Source: Gnetum montanum (taxonomy: Eukaryota; Streptophyta; Gnetopsida; Gnetales; Gnetaceae). From it: DNA of 64,000 bases. The position numbers and the translations under genes are program-made. Positions 48,077-60,208 of this stretch are shown in pieces. The DNA lies in the NCBI GenBank assembly GCA_015680685.1, contig MNCI01004867.1:78452-142451 (forward strand). The letters run 5' to 3'. The stretch's first letter is position 1. Each line of letters begins with the position of its first letter. Below the pieces are notes generated by a model, which worked only from the letters and a program-made list of their open reading frames with translations, made no database searches and had not been told where the DNA came from.

Positions 48077-51000
48077 TGTAACTATATAGTTTAATTGATA
48101 AATGTGACCCTTTTTTCTATTGTATGGGATAAGCTATCGTTAGTTAAAGAGTTCCTTTTAGATGGTTTTGTCAGATCAATTTTTAATTTAGAAGTGATTG
48201 TATGAAATGTTTTACATTGTTGACATCCTTCTAGAGGGATAGCTTCCAAATGTTTGTAGATTAAAGTTTGTAACATGGCTTTCACCTATTTAAGGGTTGA
48301 ATCCCTTGTCATTGTATTGAGTACCTCATTTGGATCAATTGAGAAATAAGAGCTATGCTTCTCTAGTGGATCTAATTTGTTTCTAGCAAACATGATGTTC
48401 CTTATTGGGTCTGATTTTTTTTCCCATGGGTATGTTTTTTCTCTTTTTGATTTTTCTCTAGTAGATCTTATTTATCTAGAATTCCCCTATAGGGGATTCT
48501 AAATTACCTCCAACTTCCCCAACCAATGCTAAAATTTCTATGTTATCTATCAATGCATAAATTTTCATTAATTTTGAGAATGTAAATTTACATGCTAGTG
48601 AGCAAAAATTTGTGATGTCTCATTCTAGTGATGTTGATGCAACTAAGACAGCTAATTTTGTTTTCATTGATGATTTATCTAAGTCACTAGTTGTTGATCT
48701 TACATCATGATATGTGTTTATTCAAATTGTGGGTTACCTACCTTGCAATTGAAGTTGTACTTCGTAAGTACATAATGTGAAGCAAAAGCATAATATTCCA
48801 AGTCACTTATGTCAGGTATTATTCTTGTTTTTTCTACTTGTTGAGCTAGGCATTGCTTCGATGGTGTAGCGTGCCCTAGATATAGAGTCATTTATACAAG
48901 CATGCAACTTGCTGATTTGTAAGTGTACTCTAGATTTTAATATTGAATCTAAAGAATATTCTAAAGTTCCATCATATGCAACTTTTTGCCATGGATTCTT
49001 CCAATACCAAAGGGAAGATCTTGAAGTATTTAAATGGTATAATTAGACACTTGCATTGAAGATATCCATCTTGGAGCAAGTTGTCAAGAAGGAGTGAGTG
49101 TTTCATAAAAAATTTAGAGGATTTGCTCTTGTCACTAATGTCAAGCTATTTAATCTTCCATTAATTTTTCAGAACATTAAGTAAAAAATAGTTAATCTTC
49201 TTAGTCCTATTAAGCATATGGAATCTATTTTCCCACCATTTGGTTCTCATAAATATTTTTTTTTTTGTTAAAATCAATCTCCTTAATTGTAAAAAGGAAT
49301 TGGTATTACAAGAAGGTGAGAAGACTTATAGTTATATATTACATATTATAATCTTCCTAATTCTTGAAACTTTTGTCATCATGAAGAATATTTATTTAAT
49401 ACTTGTCATTTTCATCTCAAGAAAAAAGATGTTAAGGAAAAGAAAAAGCATGTTGAAGTTTAGCATGGGCAAAAACAATTTGAAGCTAAAGATACAAATA
49501 GTAAGACTGATCAAATGGCAATCAAGAAACTAGAGAAGATAAAAGATTTTGAAAATACCTTTTCTATATGAAGAAAAAGAATTGATCAATCTAGACAGAT
49601 AACTCGTAAGACAAATTTTTCTTTATCTAACAAAAAAGTTGTCAACTCAAAGCTTAAAACTTATGCTTACTAGTAGGATAACGCTAATGGCAAAGATTCT
49701 TGACGTAAGATAAATTGTGATAGATAATATGTACCATCATTTTCTATTGGATCTTCCTTTCCTATAAGAGTTGGTATTTTGCCAAAGATTTTTATTGCTA
49801 CCTTAAATCCTTTTACTATATATTGAAAATGATGTAAATGTTGTTAGGATAGGGACCATCCTCTCTACTAACATTTAATTTTCCTCTCTTAAGTTTTCAA
49901 AGTATCAAATGCAAGGTTGTGCACGTAAGTAGACATCTTTAAAATTTAAAATTTTTCCTTTTTATGTTGTTTTAAATATTTTCTACTCAATGTTAAGCAT
50001 GTTATGTACCCTAAATTTTTTTGCTTAATCTTAATATTATTTTTGGGGTCTCACACCCCCCAAATCATGTGTTCCTTATTTGTCATTTTGCATCAGCTAT
50101 TGTTCTAGTTCCAATTGCAATTTTACATTTCATTGATTATCTTTAACATTTTTCTGTAGAGTTACCTTTGTGTTTTATCTCATCCGTTGCCATTTTTCTA
50201 GCCATCTACTCTATTGTGTTGTTGTTCACCAACACAATGCTATCAAAACAAGGTTGAGGGCATGCTATTTTCCAATGGCAGGTTCTTTTGTGCAGGCTAG
50301 AACAAGCTTTAGTAGTGCACCTATATGATCTTGCAAAGAAAAAAATTTCTAAAAGTCCTGAAGTAGGAGTGGTAGGAATTTCAAATGGTGGTGGCACTAT
50401 TTTCAGCAATAGAGAAACAAGTACAAAGGTAAGATTTGATGTGTGTCTTTATATTCACCTAGATTTTGGGGTTTTTCTTTTGGAGTTTCTTACTTGAGTG
50501 GGACTCAGGTATCCAAACATGCCTCTAGTTAAAAAGTTTAATAGAAATTTCTATAGTCATTTCAAGATGAAGGTCGTAAATTTGTTGTACAAAAAGGAAT
50601 GATGTGTTGTTTTGATTAGAAAAACTTCTTCTATGACCAATGATGATCTTCAAAAATTGGATTGAAGGGCACTAGGCTTGATTTGTAGGTGTATCACAGA
50701 TTCAATTCTGATAGACTAGTAGGGAAAAATCAATATTGGATTACCTCATAAAATTGGATTCAAGGTATCAAGCTACTACATCCTCTAATTGGGTTGAATT
50801 TTTGGTAAAATTTAATGCTACAGTCGCAAATCTAGAAGCAATGGATAAGGGATCGCTCATTGATCTTCTTAGGAGTATTGCCGAAAAGTTAGCAACATGC
50901 AATGACCATGATCAATGCCAATACCTTCAAAGCAATGGACCATCAGGAAGTCATTGGCATTCTTAAATTAGAAGAAGTGTGTCATTCTCAAAGCGGAGAA

Positions 51001-51500
51001 ACTTCATTAAGAAGTCAAGTGCTAGTTAGGAAAAGTGATAAAAAAAAGAGAGTACCGATTTGTTGGAAATGTGGTAAATGTAAGCATGTAAAGAGAAATG
51101 TTATGTGAATGGATGCAATAACATTTTCATGGAACATATTAGTTGCTTAGTGGAGAAGAAAGATTTACAATCAATTGGGAGCTTGTTTGGAATGTGAAAA
51201 TAAATATTGTAGCTTTATTATTTAATTAATAAATGTAACCTTTTTTTGTAAAGGATGAGCTATTGTTAGTTAAAAAATTCTTTCTAGATGATTCTGTGGG
51301 GTCCATTGTTAATTTAAAAGTGATTCTCTAGAATGTTCTACATTGTTAAAATTCTTCTAGAAGGATAACTTCTAGATGTTTCTACATTAGAGTTTGTAAC
51401 ATTGTATATGCTTAGTTAAGGGTTGAATTCCTTGTCATTGTATCTAAGCACCTTATTTGGATCAACTGAGCTTTAAAAGCTAGGCTTCTTTTATTGAGGT
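48077..51500 (+). mobile_element. relic flanked by LTR-like direct repeats
   Basis: 48,088-48,370 and 51,219-51,490 are diverged direct repeats (for example TAAGGGTTGAATCCCTTGTC and TAAGGGTTGAATTCCTTGTC), both plus oriented. Between them, near the right repeat, is a copia-like gag end: LKLEEVCHSQSGETS, then KKKRVPICWKCGKCKHVKRN, a zinc knuckle that has lost its last Cys. The stretch 50,040-50,100 resembles sequence after the right repeat (51,520-51,570), so the left LTR may be split by an insertion (48,370-50,040). Confidence 0.6.
50898..51108 (+). pseudogene. copia-like gag C-terminal fragment
   Basis: Open frame of 68 codons ending with the damaged CCHC knuckle (CWKCGKCKHVKRN). The frame before it (50,736-50,966) holds another gag-like part (MDYLIKLDSRYQAT, SLIDLLRSIAEKL), so a frameshift separates them. 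Confidence 0.55.
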
Positions 51501-51589
51501 TTCCATTTATTATTGGGGATTTTACCTCATAAATCTTATGTTTCTTATTTTCCATTTTGTATCAGTGGCTAACCTCTTTTATCTGCCTT

Positions 51590-52040
51590 TGCATGTGGAC
51601 CTCTTGTTGCCTTTGTTGCTCTTCCAGTTGCTTGTGTTGCTACTCTTCTTAACATAGTCTTATTCTCTCCTCTATCTACTTTTATGCCTGCTCATCCACC
51701 ATGTAAGCCTCTTCCTCTACTACTTGAGCCTCATCTTCATGCTACAAATCCCTAATAATCTTCTCCCTTGTCTTCAAATGATCTCATTCTCAATGAGGTT
51801 GGGCTTTTTCAACCTCTTGATGAACTCACTACTCAATGTCCTCTATGAGCTAGGTAATTCACCACTGAAATTCATGTTGAAGCTCCTATTGTCAAGCTTC
51901 TAACTTCCTTTCCATCTTTGCTTTTGCCTTTTTGGATGCTAGGGCCTTAGCTCCTATTGTCTTGTAACTCCTCTTGAAAAACCACCTCCAGTCCAGCCCT
52001 ACATTGCTCCAACAACTACTTTGGAGAGGAAGAGAAGATC
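51590..52040 (-). mobile_element. possible LINE coiled-coil remnant
   Basis: The minus strand encodes, with many stops, a Glu/Gln/Lys-rich stretch (KQLEEQQRQQEVHMQRQIKE, KAKAKMERKLEA) like the coiled-coil part of the 40-43 kb LINE. Borders unclear. Confidence 0.35.
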
Positions 52041-52339
52041 CTCCAACATTAATAATCCACCATGATGCCTACACCACAAAACCTCTAGTGCAAATGAGGC
52101 CAGCTCATCACCAATTGCACTATATGGCCCCCGTTCAATAGATGGCAATTTACATGCATAAATTGTGCCCCAAACCTATTAGGTGCAGCCATATGAGCAA
52201 ACAAATCTAGATTTTCCCAAGCTATACTCTTCACAAACACCCACAAAGGAAAGACCAAACCTGAATACTTGGTATGATGCCTCTTTTGTAGGTAAACCAG
52301 GAAATACTTTGGCAAATTGATGTCCTAACACCTAGAGAC

Positions 52340-54060
52340 ATCTGTAAGCATTTTAGAAAGGTAAAGTGAATTTAATTTACCTTAATACCTTTTGACCATT
52401 TCAAACACCTATTGCTAGAAACCAAGTAAAGTCGAATACAATAATTGGCCCCCAGCTACCATGGTAATACTAGCAAGGAAAAACTCAGCAACATCATAAA
52501 GCCCCTTAGAAAACAATAACACAACCTCCCCTTCCATTTCTACATCCAAAGCCTCCACAATCGCTGGTTTGGAAAGAAAAATAGTGACTCTCAATAAATG
52601 AGTAAAATTCTCATACCAACACCTAAAGAATGAAGCAACACTGACACTACAATTTTATTTACATCTGCTAAGGACCCTTGGATCTATTGGATCAATTTTA
52701 GAATTCCTTTTATAAAATATTTTTTTGTATATAACTCAGTATAGCCCACTAAAATTGAACCTATAACCTAGGTTTTCTAGGTCAAGGATCTTAATGCTAG
52801 CCAACATCAACATTGAGGTCACAATCCCCTCTTAATTACACCAACTTGCACCAGCACTATGCCATGCCCCACCTCACTGTAACAACAAGCTCCCAAAGCT
52901 AAGCATTTTGCATGAATGGTGAACAATTCAACGCAAAGGTCAACATTTGTCCCATTCTAACAAGAATTTCCTGCCATGTAAGATGAGAGCGCATGCTTGA
53001 GGCAGCTGCACAACTTGATAAATTAAGTGGTTCCATGCAAAACAAGTTTCTCCTATGGGTTCACTATTGCTTTGCTAGACAAATTGTTCTTACAAGATTT
53101 GTCGTCGTTTCATATACAAATTGTTATTGTTGGGTTTGTTGCTACTTTTGCATGACTTGTTCTTATGGGTTTGTTGGTATTGTGCATGATAGATTGTTCT
53201 TGTAGGGGTGAATTATCCTTGCTAAGATGCATTGTTGTGCATGTATATCTCAAATATGGCATGAAATTGAATACTCTCATATTTTGTGATGAAATTTGAA
53301 TTAAGGGGTGTATTCCCAAGTTTATTCTTCATGTTAAAATTGAGGGAATGATTGTTGAAGTAGATAACAATGCCAACATTATTAACCATTAGGCCTTTTT
53401 AGAAGTATCTAAGGAACTAAAAACATGTCTAGGTTCAATGAACCTTCAATTAGCTTATAAGCAACCACATGTATAAATTGGAATGAAAATTAATAAAATT
53501 GACTACCTAAGCATTTGCCTTGATTTGATAAGGTCTCAAAACTTACTTTCAGTTTATTTTCTTTTTATTATGGCTTCAAATATGTGGTTGGTTTTATTTT
53601 CATTGGACTAATATTTTGATTCTGATCATAGAATCTATTATTGTTCATGGGCCCTAACAAATAGTGCCTTCTTTTTTTTTAGGATTAAATCCACTTGTGA
53701 GCAGTGGTAATATTCCCTAGATATCGTGATAGATTGGCCTTAAACCCACAACATCATGCATTGGCCTAATTCAAACTTAGGGAATGATTCAACTCACATT
53801 ACCCGCTTCAAAGTTTACATACCTTTAAATTGGACACAGATCAGCCTAGGGGAAAGGGTTACTCTGAGAATATACTTTCATTCACTAAGTCCAAGCTGCA
53901 GAGACAACTCAAGACTAACTCACAACTAAGTTTAATATGGAATTCCCAATGGAGAAATACGCTACAGAAACCCAGTTGATAGGCTCCAATGGAACTTCAT
54001 AATGTTAACAAAAATGTAAAGAATTGGCCACCTCTCCATGCTAACAAGGGAGCTGATAAG
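52340..54060. other. no recognised gene
   Basis: A minus-strand frame near 52,640-52,450 (TIFLSKPAIVEALDVEMEGE) is open and protein-like but not assigned. The rest is AT-rich without clear coding. Confidence 0.4.
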
Positions 54061-54111
54061 ATTTTGTTTAACAACTAAGGATATAATCCTTTGGAATCAA
54101 ACTCGATATCT

Positions 54112-54127
54112 CATTCTTTGGAACATT
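54112..54127. repeat. target-site duplication, left copy
   Basis: CATTCTTTGGAACATT at 54,112-54,127 and again at 60,075-60,090, flanking the LINE exactly. Confidence 0.88.
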
Positions 54128-54139
54128 TTTTTTGAGGGA

Positions 54140-55260
54140 AAGTTGAGTTGTATTAACAAGAAAAAATTAATGTACAAATGTGGCAGTGCATGACCGCCAC
54201 CCATAAGAAAGAGCTAGTACCCCATGGCAAGCCATAGACCCCTAGCACATGCCCCCAAAAACTAAGCCCACCCAAGTATTATTGACCGAGCTTTCTAAAG
54301 GAACCTTCCCAAACAAAAATTCCCAGCAGACAGCTGGGGCTCCCAATTCAACCTTGCTCTGCCCGCGCCACTCCACCCTCCGTAGTTTCCATTGTCTCAA
54401 CCACGTACTCCCCTGAAGTCGCCTCTCCAACCTAGCTGCGAGCCTATTCAGTCCATCCAGTTCTTCCGACCACGCCCGATTGCATCTCACCACACCGTAA
54501 AGCCCCGCAGCGTTCGCATCATAGCCAGTGCAACTCAACCATCTGAGCATATTTAGTAGTATGTTGCACCAACAAGTCCTCCATGAGCTGCAAATCTTTG
54601 AACCTTTGTGTGTCCGCCTGCACCTACATTGACGCACACATCCCCTCCCAGTGTGACTGCCAAGTCACCCTTTCCTCAGTTCTTGCCTGCTTCGCCGTCG
54701 ACTGGCAAGCCACCATGAGGCCCTCTTGCACCTACTTAGTCTGCTCAGTTTGCATGCCCTGTTCACCATCGTGCCCCTCCTCCCAAATATTGGCCCTAGA
54801 AGTTTGTCCCTCCTCAATGATCCCTCCAGGCCGCTCAAGCCCCCGCACACCCTACTCCAACACCCGAGGCTACCTATAGTAAAAGAGCAGTGGCTTAGGC
54901 TACACCTGCCCAAGAATATCTACCCTCCCCACTCTCCAAAGCGCCAGGATGATCCTGGAGTGGCGCCCAGGCCTATTCCGTCGTAGCGAGCACATTAAAA
55001 ACATGGGGATGTTCACCAGAATATTGTGTCGAATACACCAAAGGAAAGCAAAGTGAACCCACACCAGACAATGCGAGGACCTAGACTGGACAAAAAAATG
55101 GTCCACCAGATCCGCAACCACCTACCAAACCCCCAACAACTTATTTTTTCAAACATGCCCACTTCTAGTCCATAGCAGCACACCCTGAAAAAACTCAGCC
55201 ACGCTCATCTGAGAGTGCACCACTGGGGGGATAATCTCCTCAACCGCCTACACCCCCAAA
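54140..55260 (-). pseudogene. LINE ORF2 C-terminal extension
   Basis: Downstream of zf-RVT the minus strand still encodes protein-like sequence with stops: RTEERVTWQSHWEGMCASM, RFKDLQLMEDLLVQHTTKYA. A matching stretch in the second copy (near 60,720-60,640) keeps LRDLQLMEDLLVQHT-like residues, so it was once coding. Likely helical; no named domain. Confidence 0.55.
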
Positions 55261-55265
55261 ACCTC

Positions 55266-56132
55266 TTACAATGCCCTCTCAGTCAGCGCAATCCTCCAGC
55301 CCTTAAATTGGGTTTCGTCATCCTCCCAATTAGTGAAGAAACTTTCCATCAACAACCCAGGCTCCCCTTCTATGCTTCGCAACATGTTCGCCCATCCCAT
55401 TCGAGTAATCAATGTCCACAATTGCGCATTTCTCGTGAATCTCATAACAACAGGTTCGTGGATAGGCCCCCATGCCATAGCCTGCATAGCTTCCATCCAA
55501 AACAAGACCCCAACCCTGATGATCATGGACGGTGTTGGCACCCATTGCCCTTTGAAAATAACATTGTTTCTGCTTGTCCAAGTAGACCATAATATAGCAA
55601 GCACCTGTGAATCCCCATAGGGCGGGACAGAAGGAGGGAGCCAGGCCATCTTCCAAACCTCTCCCATAAACGTGCAATGATGGAGCAAGTGATCAAACAT
55701 CTCCAACTCATCCTGGCAAAGTGAATAAGTGGCATCTACCATAATTCCCCACACCCTCAACACCGCCCGCACCAATAAGGACTTGTGCTTGACAAACCAA
55801 CCAAAAGCTTTAATCTTTTCTAGCAATCTGCCTTTCCATAACTCTTTCCACCCAGCCATTGACAAGTACAAGTGCTTGATCACTTCGATCAGCGATTTGC
55901 CCAATAGCCCTTTAGCTTCCATGATTCCAACATGGCAGCATAGGTTCTTCCACAAATATGAGCGCCCGTCATCAACCTCCCAACAATGATATTTCTGATC
56001 TAGAATCCTCATCCATGAGGCCCACTGACCAGGCGGCAGCAACATTTTGTTAAGAAGGCATTGCATGCCTAACGTGACCTCATCCAGAAAGGAAAGCACC
56101 CCAACACTGTCCACCTTCCGCGGCCTAGCCAT
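55266..56132 (-). CDS. LINE ORF2 zf-RVT region, long open frame
   Basis: A 288-codon open frame, the longest in the LINE. It carries the zf-RVT-like motif CQDELEMFDHLLHHCTFMGE and the LINE C-terminal pattern ILWSTWTSRNNVIFKGQW. The true reading begins upstream in the broken ORF2. Confidence 0.8.
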   Translation of the reverse strand: MARPRKVDSVGVLSFLDEVTLGMQCLLNKMLLPPGQWASWMRILDQKYHCWEVDDGRSYLWKNLCCHVGIMEAKGLLGKSLIEVIKHLYLSMAGWKELWKGRLLEKIKAFGWFVKHKSLLVRAVLRVWGIMVDATYSLCQDELEMFDHLLHHCTFMGEVWKMAWLPPSVPPYGDSQVLAILWSTWTSRNNVIFKGQWVPTPSMIIRVGVLFWMEAMQAMAWGPIHEPVVMRFTRNAQLWTLITRMGWANMLRSIEGEPGLLMESFFTNWEDDETQFKGWRIALTERAL

Positions 56133-56447
56133 CAGCTATCAACAAACCAAGTGCAGCTTCCTCCCCCCTTTGCCCTCAGACCAAATGAACTGCTTGATCC
56201 TTTGATCCACTTTTTGGATGACCTCGACCAACGGAGCAGCCATAGACACAGTGTACTAGGTCATAGCCATTAGGACCGTGGATGCTAGCACCATCTTACC
56301 CTACCACAACAGGAACTGGTTACTCCAGTGCTAGAGTTTTGACCTCACCTTCTCCAACATCCCAATCTAGGTTCCCTTCCTATGCCAGTCAAATATCGGC
56401 ATGCCCAAGTACAAATCTTGTTGTCTACCTTGCAAGATGCCTAGCAC

Positions 56448-57560
56448 CTACACAATCTTCGTGCTTACCTGCCCCATGGTATTAATGAAATGGATGGCTA
56501 ATTTTCCTTTATTGACTACCAACCCCAGTTCCCCTTCCATCCTGTACAGGGCCCTCATTAAAGCCTCCGCTTGCAACACCATGGCCCTAAAAAATAGAAT
56601 CATGTCATCCACAAAATGTGTGGCCAGGCAATGCTCCCCTATGATGGTCAACCCCCTACATTCCCTCAGTAAGACAATACGCCTGCAGTAGATGCATAAC
56701 AAGGAGAAAGAGCAAAGGGGAGAGCGGGGGTCCCCCTAGCATAACCCCCTCCCAATTGCGTTGAAGCCCCACATCCGACCATCAATATCTAGCGAATACT
56801 AGCCCAAGCTTTGCATATGGAGACAGAGGTTAACAAAAGTAGGACTGAATCCTTTCAACAACATGACTTATTGTAAAGCCACCCAACTAACCATCTCATA
56901 GGCCTTAGCAATGTCTAATTTGATGCTCATGCCTAGAAACTGTGACATTCTCAAGAAGTGCATAACCTCCTGAAGCAACAATACTTGATCTTGCAGGAAG
57001 CGGTTCCTAATGAACCCAACTTGGTGCACGCCCACAACCTTTGGCATTAAAGGGGCCAGATGGGCCATGAGCAGCTTCAAAAACAAATGAAGCAATGTAT
57101 TGTAGATTCCTATGGGCCTGAAATGGGCAAGCTCCAACAAATCCGGTACTTTTGAGAGGAACACAATCCGAGAGCAGTTAATTTCCTTTTGCACTTGCTA
57201 CCAATGAAGCATTGTATTAAAGGCATCTAGCATGTTCTCCCCCATTATATCCTCAAATTCTCTGAAGAACTCAACCAGCCAACCATCGGGCCTCGATGCC
57301 TTGTTAGTCTACATTGATCGCAGCACTGCGTGTAGCTCGACCCAAGTGAAAGGTTGCAAGAGCTTCTGGTTATCAACCCACGACACCATTCACTGCACCA
57401 ACACTAAAATCAACATCATTTCCCACTTGCACCAAATGTTGCCCCAGTACTCCTGAAGACCATCAACAATTTCCTGCTTGTTGGCCGCAATACCAGCAAC
57501 CTACATATGAATTTTGCATTTCATATCCCCTTTGCTTTTGGCCGTAGCAAAAAAGAAACG
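56448..57560 (-). pseudogene. LINE ORF2 reverse transcriptase
   Basis: Motifs in order: FFFATAKSKGD (start), FLSKVPDLLELAHFRPIGIY, GVHQVGFIRNRFLQDQVLLL, MSIKLDIAKAYEMVSWVAL, GDPRSPLCSF in a shifted frame, and the catalytic box HFVDDMILFFRAM at about 56,600, with both Asp present. Several stops separate the pieces. Confidence 0.85.
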
Positions 57561-57949
57561 CATGTTCCTATCCCCATCCTTAAGCGATGACACTCAGGCC
57601 CTCTACCTCCAATACTCTTCCTCCTTGTCCAAAACCTATAGTTTGTAGAGCAGGTCTTGCTCCTCATTCGCCAGATCAACACCTCTTGCTACACTTGCAC
57701 CTCTCTTAGGTCTACCTGCAACCGCTGTCTGTATGTATGGAAACCATATTTCTCCTTTGATGTTTGGATCTTAATCTGATTCTTCAATTCCTTCAGCCCC
57801 TTTGTTAGAAATTCTCTCGAATCTCGAGCTTCAAGGTAACATTGCCAGATGCTCTGCACCAACGGTCGGAGCCAAGGTTTACTCAACCACGTTCATTCAA
57901 ATTGGAAAGGCCAGGGCCTCAAGCTCGACCTCCCATCGAGCCAACATAC

Positions 57950-58679
57950 AATCGACCTATGGTCTAAAGCCTGCCTCTCCTGCCCAGTCACCCAGATGTC
58001 CAGCTCCAACAACAAGCTCATACTCACCTAGACTCTATCAATCTTAGATTGAACCCGATCATGCCCCCATCTTCAATTACACCAAGTAAATCTGCAACCC
58101 TCAATCTCCAGATCTGCCAGGCCATGCCACAGCAAGAACTCTACATAGTCGACTCTACTAGGCAGATCCGCAGAGTCCATGCCCATTTTTCCCAAGGATG
58201 TAGGTGNTAGCAAGAACTCTACACAGTCCACTCTACTAGGCAGATCCGCAGAGTCCATGCCCATTTTTCCCAAGGATGTAGGTGCTGATTAAAGTCCCCC
58301 ACCAGCAACCATTGATCTGTGTTAGGCACCACCTGCAAAACTCTTTGAAACTCTTATATCCTCACCTCCCAACCCTACGCCCCATAAACGTTGGTTAGCC
58401 AAACCTATTGCAAGGGAAGGTGCCTCGTCTGAGTCCACTGCGAACTGTCCACCTAGTTGGCAGGTAATTGGGACAAGATGCCAAGCCCCCTAGCACATCC
58501 CCTACAAGGGATAGTCAACAAATTCCAACCCTCCCACCATAACAAACTCTCTTCAGCTGCATGTAGCTTCATTTCCTATAGTAGACAACATCACATCCTT
58601 CACTCCAAATAATCATTTTAGAGGTATTCTGTTTGTAAGGGGTACCATGTCCCCTACAATTCCAAGATAGAATCTTCAT
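57950..58679 (-). pseudogene. LINE ORF2 endonuclease domain
   Basis: Nicks target DNA to prime reverse transcription. Starts MKILSWNCRGHGTPYKQNTS at 58,679. The QETK metal-site motif is not recognisable (VVYYRK then stop). Later motifs LTNVYGA and WLLVGDFNQHLHP are clear near 58,400 and 58,300. The duplication at 58,207 breaks the frame after that. Confidence 0.78.
58130..58284. repeat. 75-bp direct repeat around N 58,207
   Basis: AGCAAGAACTCTACA... ending GATGTAGGTG occurs just before and just after the N, with two differences. Probably unmerged contig ends. Confidence 0.85.
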
Positions 58680-59199
58680 GGAGACATAGATGTACGTCTG
58701 TGATAGACCTCCTTCAAGGTCACCTACACCCTTAGGTCCATCTCCAACTGCATCAACCTCTGCTACATTGCTAACGCAACTAGTTGGCCCAACTTATTTC
58801 TTTTGTTGTTTTCCATGTCATCTTGTGGCCCTATTTAGGTCACAGTCAACTCTAAAAGTTTTGGCTTGGATGACCCCCGCTCCAATGTGATCCATTCCCC
58901 CAACGACAGTAATTCCAAGGGTTGCCTAGCAGGTGTACATTTTGGTGACCCCCCTGGCAATGACTGGGTCACCTCCACTGCCACTTGTGCCCCCAATTCT
59001 ATAGAAGCCCATCTAGCTTCCAAAGCACGTGTCACCACTTGATCTGATGTCCCCATCAAGGGTCCGAGATGGCCATTTTCAAGCCCTACACCATCTGCCC
59101 CTCCAGGGCATCTTAGGTTGGCCCCAAGACACCCCTTGTTGCGACCCCCATCAGCACTGGTCTACCCTAGTCAATCGACTTCATGGCCTTGCCCTTTTT

Positions 59200-59955
59200 C
59201 CCCACCGTGGGATTCCTTACTAGGCAGCTGACAGTCCTTCGTGGGGTGCCCCTTTCCACAGGTCGAGCACACCCTAGCTTTTTTTAGAACCTTCAGATGC
59301 GGTAGATTTTCAGAGTGAACCCAGATCTACTCCTCCCCGTCATCCATGTCCAAAACCACTTCGCTGATTCGATCCTCAGACCCCAGTGAGTGCCACACGC
59401 AAAAACGTGCATAACCCATCTGATCCATTGATGTTGTGAAAGCATTGAACTTGATGAACTCCCCGAATAGTCTGGCCAGTGATTTTAGAAACTTGGTTGA
59501 CCATAACTCAAGGGGGCAAGTCCAGGACCCTAATCTAGAACAGCACCTGGTCAAAAAGATTGGCATCCCAATGGGCACCTGGCCTTCAAGGCACCAATGC
59601 CAAGCCTCATGCCCCATAAAACCATGACCCCCCTAGCAACACCCGTTCTCGGTCGATAGCATTTTCAAAAACAAAGAGCAACCTATCACCAACCAGGCTA
59701 CACAATCAATTCCTCCAACCCCTAGGCTGCCTTGGCCCATCTACAAATGAGATCCATTTTGGGCCAGAACCCATCTAAAACAAACTTGCCCAGCAAGCAC
59801 AACTGCAATGCTTGGACCGCTTCTGCCAACAACCATCCGACCTTCAACCACATCGTCCCGCCCTCACGCTGACAAGCATCGAACCCTGAGTCCCCCTCCC
59901 ACCCTCCAGATTCGCCCCCAATGCCCAACGCCCTCCTAGCCGCACCCTCCTCCAT
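59200..59955 (-). pseudogene. LINE ORF1 (DUF4283, zinc knuckle)
   Basis: RNA-binding protein of the LINE. Starts with MEEGAARRALGIGGESG at 59,955. The DUF4283-like part follows in pieces (ENAIDRERVLLGGSWFYGA, IRVLDLPP, MGYARFCVWHSLGSEDRISE). The zinc knuckle near 59,270-59,225 is CSTCGKGHPTKDC, which has CX2CX3HX4C spacing, one residue shorter than usual. Frames are interrupted by stops. Confidence 0.75.
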
Positions 59956-60074
59956 GTCGTTGGCCTGCCTGTCTCCCCTCCCGCACCTCCCGTCCCTTCA
60001 CCATTTTACCTATCACCCTTGCTTCCATCACCCACCATCTTTGGCTTCGTTCCTTATTGATTCTTACTTTCTTC

Positions 60075-60090
60075 CATTCTTTGGAACATT
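60075..60090. repeat. target-site duplication, right copy
   Basis: Identical to 54,112-54,127. The same 16 bases occur a third time at the left edge of the second LINE (about 60,195-60,210). Confidence 0.88.
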
Positions 60091-60208
60091 AAATTAATTA
60101 CTATCATTTGTTATCTCATTCCATGTAATTAAGATTTCCTAAGATTTTGTTTAAGAACTAAGGATATAATCCTTTGGAATCAAACCCGATATCTCATTCT
60201 TTGGAACA

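Larger units (their letters stand above)
54126..60074 (-). mobile_element. full-length L1-type LINE
   Basis: Runs from a 5' untranslated region of about 120 bases (60,074-59,956) through ORF1 and ORF2 to the poly(A) end (T-run 54,126-54,133), flanked by a perfect 16-bp target duplication. ORF2 has endonuclease, RT, zf-RVT and a further C-terminal region. Many stops (often TAG) interrupt the frames, so it is inactive although structurally complete. An N with a 75-bp duplication lies at 58,207. Confidence 0.88.
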
